From contig CAYRUO010000001.1 of NCBI GenBank assembly GCA_964427505.1, positions 372,001 through 436,000 on the forward strand: 64,000 bases of DNA, given 5' to 3'. The notes under the pieces are model-generated. The model saw only the letters and a list, made by a program, of their open reading frames with translations, was not told the origin of the DNA and made no database searches. Below are positions 60,726-64,000 of the stretch, one piece after another. The stretch is from Thermanaerothrix sp034436175 (GTDB lineage: Bacteria; Chloroflexota; Anaerolineae; Anaerolineales; Anaerolineaceae). A program made the translations under genes and the position numbers. The first letter of the stretch is position 1. Each line of letters starts with the position of its first letter.

Positions 60726-61790
60726 TTACTCCTTGGGAGTTTTTTCTTCTTCGGGGGTCGCAGGTGAAGGGCGAACGATTTCGGGGCGGGGCGCAGAGAG
60801 GGAAGAGGGCGGGGCAGTGCGGAAGACCTGTGTGCCAAAGCGGCTCAGCAGTACAGCACCCAATCCCCAACAACCGATGAGGAAACTGAGCAAACCGCCT
60901 AGGCAGAAGACAAATCCCAGCAAATACAACACAAAGCCTAGCACCAGCGCGCCGATCCCGGCCGCCAGAGGCGGGCTCCAAACGCTTTTGAAGAGTTCGG
61001 CCAGGCGATTGCCAATTTCATAGCCTACCGCGACCCATCCTAGGAGTAATGCCAGGGCAAGAATGATGATCCCGATGAGCGCCACAGGAATGAGGATGAT
61101 GGTGATGAACAGGATAAGAATCACCGCCGGCATAACCAGCAGTGTTAGCAACCCCAACCCGCCGCTCAGAAATGGCTCATGGATCAGTGTTTGGCTGATG
61201 CGGTCTAGAGGGGTGGGAAGGAGTAGGGCAATAAGTAGGGCTAAGATGGCAACCGCCAGTGTGCGCAGGAGATCGAGGAATGTGCGTTGGAGGAAGTTGA
61301 ACGGCTCAGAGGGAAGGTTAATCCAGGGTTGCCAGCGGAAGATCGGCATGCGCCAGACGTTCCCAGTAGGGGTGAAGGTATCTAGTGTGCCCATCAAATT
61401 GGCCTTTTCAAGCCCGGATATGGAGGAGGCTACGGCATGGATATCGCCGCGGATGACCGCTCCCTCTTCAAGTTCGATGGTTGCTCCAACGGCATTGATG
61501 CTGGCGACGACCTCACCCGCCAATTTCAGGCTTCCTCCTAGTAGGTCAACATCGCCGTTGACTGTGGCCCCCTTTTGGATGTCGGCTAGCCCACCGATGA
61601 CGATGAGATCGCCCTCTAGCGTTTCACCACTGCGAAGTGTGAATGTTTCTCCAATAACGAGGCGATCTCCACTGTAGGTTTGAGGCATGGAAGATGAAGG
61701 TGGAAACGCCAAAGCAGGTTGCCATATCCCTAACAGTAGGAACAGGCTGATAAGTGATGCAAGCCATACGGTGCCGGTTTTTGCTTTCAT
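60726..61790 (-). CDS. bactofilin-like polymer-forming membrane protein
   Basis: 354 aa. Signal peptide (about 1-28), then a beta-helix-like region (about 45-135) with repeats GETLEGDLIVIGGLADIQKG, GATVNGDVDLLGGSLKLAGE and GAVIRGDIHAVASS, the pattern of bactofilin or polymer-forming domains. Four or more membrane helices follow (about 180-315) and a Pro/Ser-rich cytoplasmic tail. This combination suggests an extracytoplasmic scaffold anchored in the membrane. It starts 4 bp inside the anti-sigma gene end (overlap 61787-61790). Confidence 0.75.
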   Translation of the reverse strand: MKAKTGTVWLASLISLFLLLGIWQPALAFPPSSSMPQTYSGDRLVIGETFTLRSGETLEGDLIVIGGLADIQKGATVNGDVDLLGGSLKLAGEVVASINAVGATIELEEGAVIRGDIHAVASSISGLEKANLMGTLDTFTPTGNVWRMPIFRWQPWINLPSEPFNFLQRTFLDLLRTLAVAILALLIALLLPTPLDRISQTLIHEPFLSGGLGLLTLLVMPAVILILFITIILIPVALIGIIILALALLLGWVAVGYEIGNRLAELFKSVWSPPLAAGIGALVLGFVLYLLGFVFCLGGLLSFLIGCWGLGAVLLSRFGTQVFRTAPPSSLSAPRPEIVRPSPATPEEEKTPKE

Positions 61791-62326
61791 GGTGACTTAA
61801 CTCCTCGAGAGGTGAATTTGGTCAAGGCATATAACCAGGTACCAAGCGGGAGGATAGTCCACGTGTAAAGGAATAGACCAAAGGTGGCTATCCAATAAGG
61901 GGGGATCTCACGTAACCAGAAGGTGAGAGCGTAGCGGAGTTGGAGCCAAGTGAAGGGAAGACGGGAGAGCATGCGGATAATATTTGAAATCGCTTCGGCA
62001 ACGACAGCAGAATCAAAGAATAGGATCAGCAGAGTGACCATACTGGTGACCACTAAAAGCGCCACACTGGCTAGTCCCACACTCCATTTCCAGAACATTT
62101 GCTGGGTCTGCCGGGAGCGGGCAAGCGCGTAAGACTGCCAGCGATTGGCAAAGCCCGGTGTGGGGGCGTGCAAGGGGGGAGAAAGAAGCGCTCGTTCTAC
62201 CTCTTGCCAGGCTTGATAGGTTTCGAAACAATGAGAGCAAGTGGATAAATGGCGTTCTAAATCCTGGGGTTGGATCTCCGCCTTTTTTGTTTCGCAAAAC
62301 CAAACCTCAGTAGGCAGGTGCTTCAT
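61787..62326 (-). CDS. anti-sigma factor with zinc-finger (zf-HC2) and membrane helices
   Basis: 179 aa from ATG 62326 (GGAG upstream); the frame is open to 62395 but that part lies inside the sigma gene. N-terminal HLSTCSHCFETY gives the His-x3-Cys-x2-Cys zinc-binding (ZAS) motif of ECF anti-sigma factors (about residues 25-32), followed by two membrane segments (about 83-105 and 140-165). Overlap of 20 bp with the sigma gene fixes them as a pair. Confidence 0.85.
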   Translation of the reverse strand: MKHLPTEVWFCETKKAEIQPQDLERHLSTCSHCFETYQAWQEVERALLSPPLHAPTPGFANRWQSYALARSRQTQQMFWKWSVGLASVALLVVTSMVTLLILFFDSAVVAEAISNIIRMLSRLPFTWLQLRYALTFWLREIPPYWIATFGLFLYTWTILPLGTWLYALTKFTSRGVKSP

Positions 62327-62894
62327 GGGCTTTCTCCTTTGGGGTCGAAAGATGATGGTGTTCCTGCCACATGTGGGCGATTTTCTGACGGGCACGGTGC
62401 AGACGACTTTTTACTGCACTGACGGAAAGAGAGAGGGTTTCGGCCATTTCCAGTTCACTCATTTCATACCAATAACGCAAGATCAGGATGGCGCGTTCGT
62501 GGGGTTCCAAACGCATAAGTAGGTGTTGGATGTGCTGACATTCTTCACGGCGGGCATATTGGCTTTCAGGACTGGGTTCGGGGCTGGGAAGGATCTCGTC
62601 CATCCATTCCTGAATGTTCTCTACCGGCGTGCGGCGTTTACGCAGTTGGTCAATGCAGTAGTGAGCAGCAATGGAGAGCAGCCAGGTTAAGAATGGGCGA
62701 GACTGATCATAGCGGTGGAGGGCTTGGAAAGCACGCCAAAAGGTCTCTTGCGCGGCATCTTCGGCCTCTTGGGCATCGCCTAACATACGAAAGCACAGAT
62801 TGTAGACCTGAGTCTGGTAGGTGGCCACGACCTGGCTAAAGGCGTTGATATCATGGGAAATATCCTTTAAGATGCCCGGGTCAAATTCGGCCAC
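62307..62894 (-). CDS. ECF-type RNA polymerase sigma factor (RpoE-like)
   Basis: 195 aa from GTG 62894 with GGAG seven bases upstream. Region 2: YQTQVYNLCFRMLGDAQEAE, DAAQETFWRAFQAL and FLTWLLSIAAHYCIDQLRKR; region 4: LEPHERAILILRYWYEMSE and LEMAETLSLSVSAVKSRLHR. Very close to SigW/RpoE-type factors and followed by a zinc-finger anti-sigma gene. Probably controls the downstream bactofilin-like and toast-rack genes (inference). Confidence 0.92.
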   Translation of the reverse strand: MAEFDPGILKDISHDINAFSQVVATYQTQVYNLCFRMLGDAQEAEDAAQETFWRAFQALHRYDQSRPFLTWLLSIAAHYCIDQLRKRRTPVENIQEWMDEILPSPEPSPESQYARREECQHIQHLLMRLEPHERAILILRYWYEMSELEMAETLSLSVSAVKSRLHRARQKIAHMWQEHHHLSTPKEKAHEAPAY

Positions 62895-62988
62895 CGTGAT
62901 GCTCCATTCGCCTCTTGTGCTTTCTGCTTTAATCTACGCAGAAAGTTCGGTTGGGTTTCTGGTTCTGGGTGCGAGTAGTTTGTGGTGA

Positions 62989-63912
62989 CTAGTCATCCGA
63001 GACCGATTCTGCAGGTTGAGCCTTGGCGGTTGTGGGCGATGGTGAAGAGGTTGTCAATAAGACCTGGCCCTGTGAAAGAAGCATAGCCACAAAAATCAAG
63101 AGGGCGCCAAACCACTGCATCGGCTGAAGTTTTTCTCCCAATAATAACGCGCCAAAAAGCGCGGCAAACACGGCTTCACTGCTAAATAGGATGGCGGCAT
63201 CTGCCGGTGGAGCATGGCGTTGACCAATGACCTGCAGTGTAAACGCCAGGCTGACGATGAATACGGCCGAGTAAAGAGTGGCGAACAGGGTTGCTGGGCT
63301 CAGGTTTTGAAGGGTTATGGAGAGAGTGCGCCCAACAATGGCGAGATTCAATAAACCGCAAACCAGTGCCTGACCGGCAGCAAAAAGGAAAGCATTCATG
63401 CGTTGGGCAGCTTGGCTTACTGTTATCACATGGAGCGCCCAAACGAAGGCGCCGCCCAGGATGATGGTATCGCCTGGGCTCAGGCGAATATGCAGCGAAC
63501 CACTGCTCAACAGTGATGTGCCTAAGACGGCCATCCCGGCGGCCGGCCAAACATACCAGCCTGGGCGTTGACGCCCGAAAATGAAGAGTAATAGGGGGAT
63601 AATAACAACATATAGACCGGTGATAAACCCTGCATTTGCGGCGGTTGTGCTCGCAATCCCGATTTGCTGGAGCGTACTTCCCCCAAACAGCAAAGTGCCG
63701 CCCAGAAAGATCCATTTCCATTCTTGAAGTTCAGATGGTAGGCGCAAGCGTAAGCCGAGGGCTAATAGAACTCCCCCGATGGTAAATCTCAAGCCATTGA
63801 AAACGAAGTTGTTAACCTCAGTGGCGGCGATTTTTTGCGCCACAAAGCCACTGCCCCAGATGACAGCCACCAGCAACAGAATGAAATCGGATTTCAAACG
63901 CGTGTTTTTCAT
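62989..63912 (-). CDS. EamA family (DMT) transporter
   Basis: 307 aa with ten predicted helices in two EamA repeats; LVAVIWGSGFVAQKIAATEV near the N-terminus and HAPPADAAILFSSEAVFAAL with GALLLGEKLQPMQWFGALLI in the second repeat are typical. Exports metabolites or amino acids; substrate unknown. Monocistronic by appearance. Confidence 0.88.
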   Translation of the reverse strand: MKNTRLKSDFILLLVAVIWGSGFVAQKIAATEVNNFVFNGLRFTIGGVLLALGLRLRLPSELQEWKWIFLGGTLLFGGSTLQQIGIASTTAANAGFITGLYVVIIPLLLFIFGRQRPGWYVWPAAGMAVLGTSLLSSGSLHIRLSPGDTIILGGAFVWALHVITVSQAAQRMNAFLFAAGQALVCGLLNLAIVGRTLSITLQNLSPATLFATLYSAVFIVSLAFTLQVIGQRHAPPADAAILFSSEAVFAALFGALLLGEKLQPMQWFGALLIFVAMLLSQGQVLLTTSSPSPTTAKAQPAESVSDD

Positions 63913-63963
63913 GATAATTGCCTTGCCGCGGGGTTTCGTCTAAACTCATCCCCGGCTTTGAGT

Positions 63964-64000
63964 TTATTTTTGGGTTTTGAGGCGCTGGGTTAGCCTTGTG
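63964..64000 (-). CDS. possible C-terminal end of an upstream gene
   Basis: In one minus-strand frame the sequence at the right edge reads TRLTQRLKTQK and stops at TAA (63966-63964). It could be the last residues of a gene outside the window, or chance. Nothing else is visible in the final 90 bases. Confidence 0.25.
   Translation of the reverse strand, partial: TRLTQRLKTQK

Noticed and set aside
61063..61677. 204-codon plus-strand frame
   Set aside because: Antisense to the bactofilin-like gene; composition (Ser/Arg/Met rich) is typical of a shadow frame.
63182..63721. 179-codon minus-strand frame
   Set aside because: Overlaps the EamA gene in another frame; His/Arg/Cys-rich and without hydrophobic pattern.
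1..64000. tRNA, rRNA, CRISPR, insertion sequences
   Set aside because: No TTCGAATCC-type T-loop in a cloverleaf context, no regularly spaced repeats and no transposase-like frame were found by eye. Short or divergent elements could still be missed.

Overview
The window looks like chromosomal DNA of a Chloroflexota bacterium, most likely class Anaerolineae. The case rests on protein types and is not decisive: Cys-lipoproteins with Thr/Pro-rich linkers, an NBR1-type Ig lipoprotein, a CpXC-domain protein, a cyclic-2,3-diphosphoglycerate-synthetase-like GTPase, and a serine hydroxymethyltransferase fused to glycine-cleavage T protein. No rRNA, tRNA, CRISPR array, insertion sequence or phage gene was found, and codon use looks even throughout.

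Layout. 1-2.7 kb (minus): the start of an HD-domain protein, a SanA/YdcF-like membrane protein, an orphan PhnD-like binding lipoprotein and a lipoate-protein ligase. 2.7-9.98 kb (plus): a sugar-uptake operon with a binding lipoprotein, two permeases and a large surface GH57 amylopullulanase-like lipoprotein. A perfect terminator hairpin lies between the binding protein and the permeases. 10-17.5 kb: a TGS/uridine-kinase-like protein, then minus-strand genes for an aminotransferase, the GlyA-GcvT fusion and a monoglyceride-lipase-like hydrolase. 17.6-20 kb: ECF sigma factor, DegV and a small membrane protein, facing a glutaredoxin and a small unknown protein. 20-25 kb: MarR regulator with a heterodimeric ABC exporter, then a DUF4870 protein. 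25.2-31.4 kb: an NAD-linked formate dehydrogenase operon flanked by mobA and fdhD. 31.5-34.2 kb: a ComM/YifB ATPase and a thiolase. 34.3-41.5 kb: two tandem CapA-like lipoproteins, a cyclase-family hydrolase, an NYN nuclease fused to a cold-shock-like domain, an NBR1-Ig lipoprotein and a phosphoglucose/phosphomannose isomerase. 41.5-50.1 kb: bioY, cydDC, a CpXC protein, a histidine kinase and a class III aminotransferase. 50.4-54.2 kb: yvcK-gap-pgk. 54.3-59.8 kb: rpsT, argS, a cDPGS-like GTPase, obg and nadD. 59.8-62.9 kb (minus): ECF sigma factor, zinc-finger anti-sigma, a bactofilin-like membrane protein and a toast-rack lipoprotein. 63-64 kb: an EamA transporter and perhaps the tail of another gene.

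How the genes fit together. The organism appears to degrade alpha-glucans at its surface, import oligosaccharides and process them through central glycolysis, with YvcK beside gap and pgk. It can oxidise formate (or reduce CO2) with NAD(P) through a molybdenum or tungsten enzyme. One-carbon and glycine metabolism is concentrated in the GlyA-GcvT polypeptide.

The most distinctive sequence-level signal is promoter architecture. At least seven genes have a -10 hexamer only 6-10 nt before the start codon and no usable Shine-Dalgarno site; mobA is similar at 14 nt. This suggests leaderless transcripts are common here. The clearest case is yifB, with TTGACA-17-TAAACT and then ATG six bases later.
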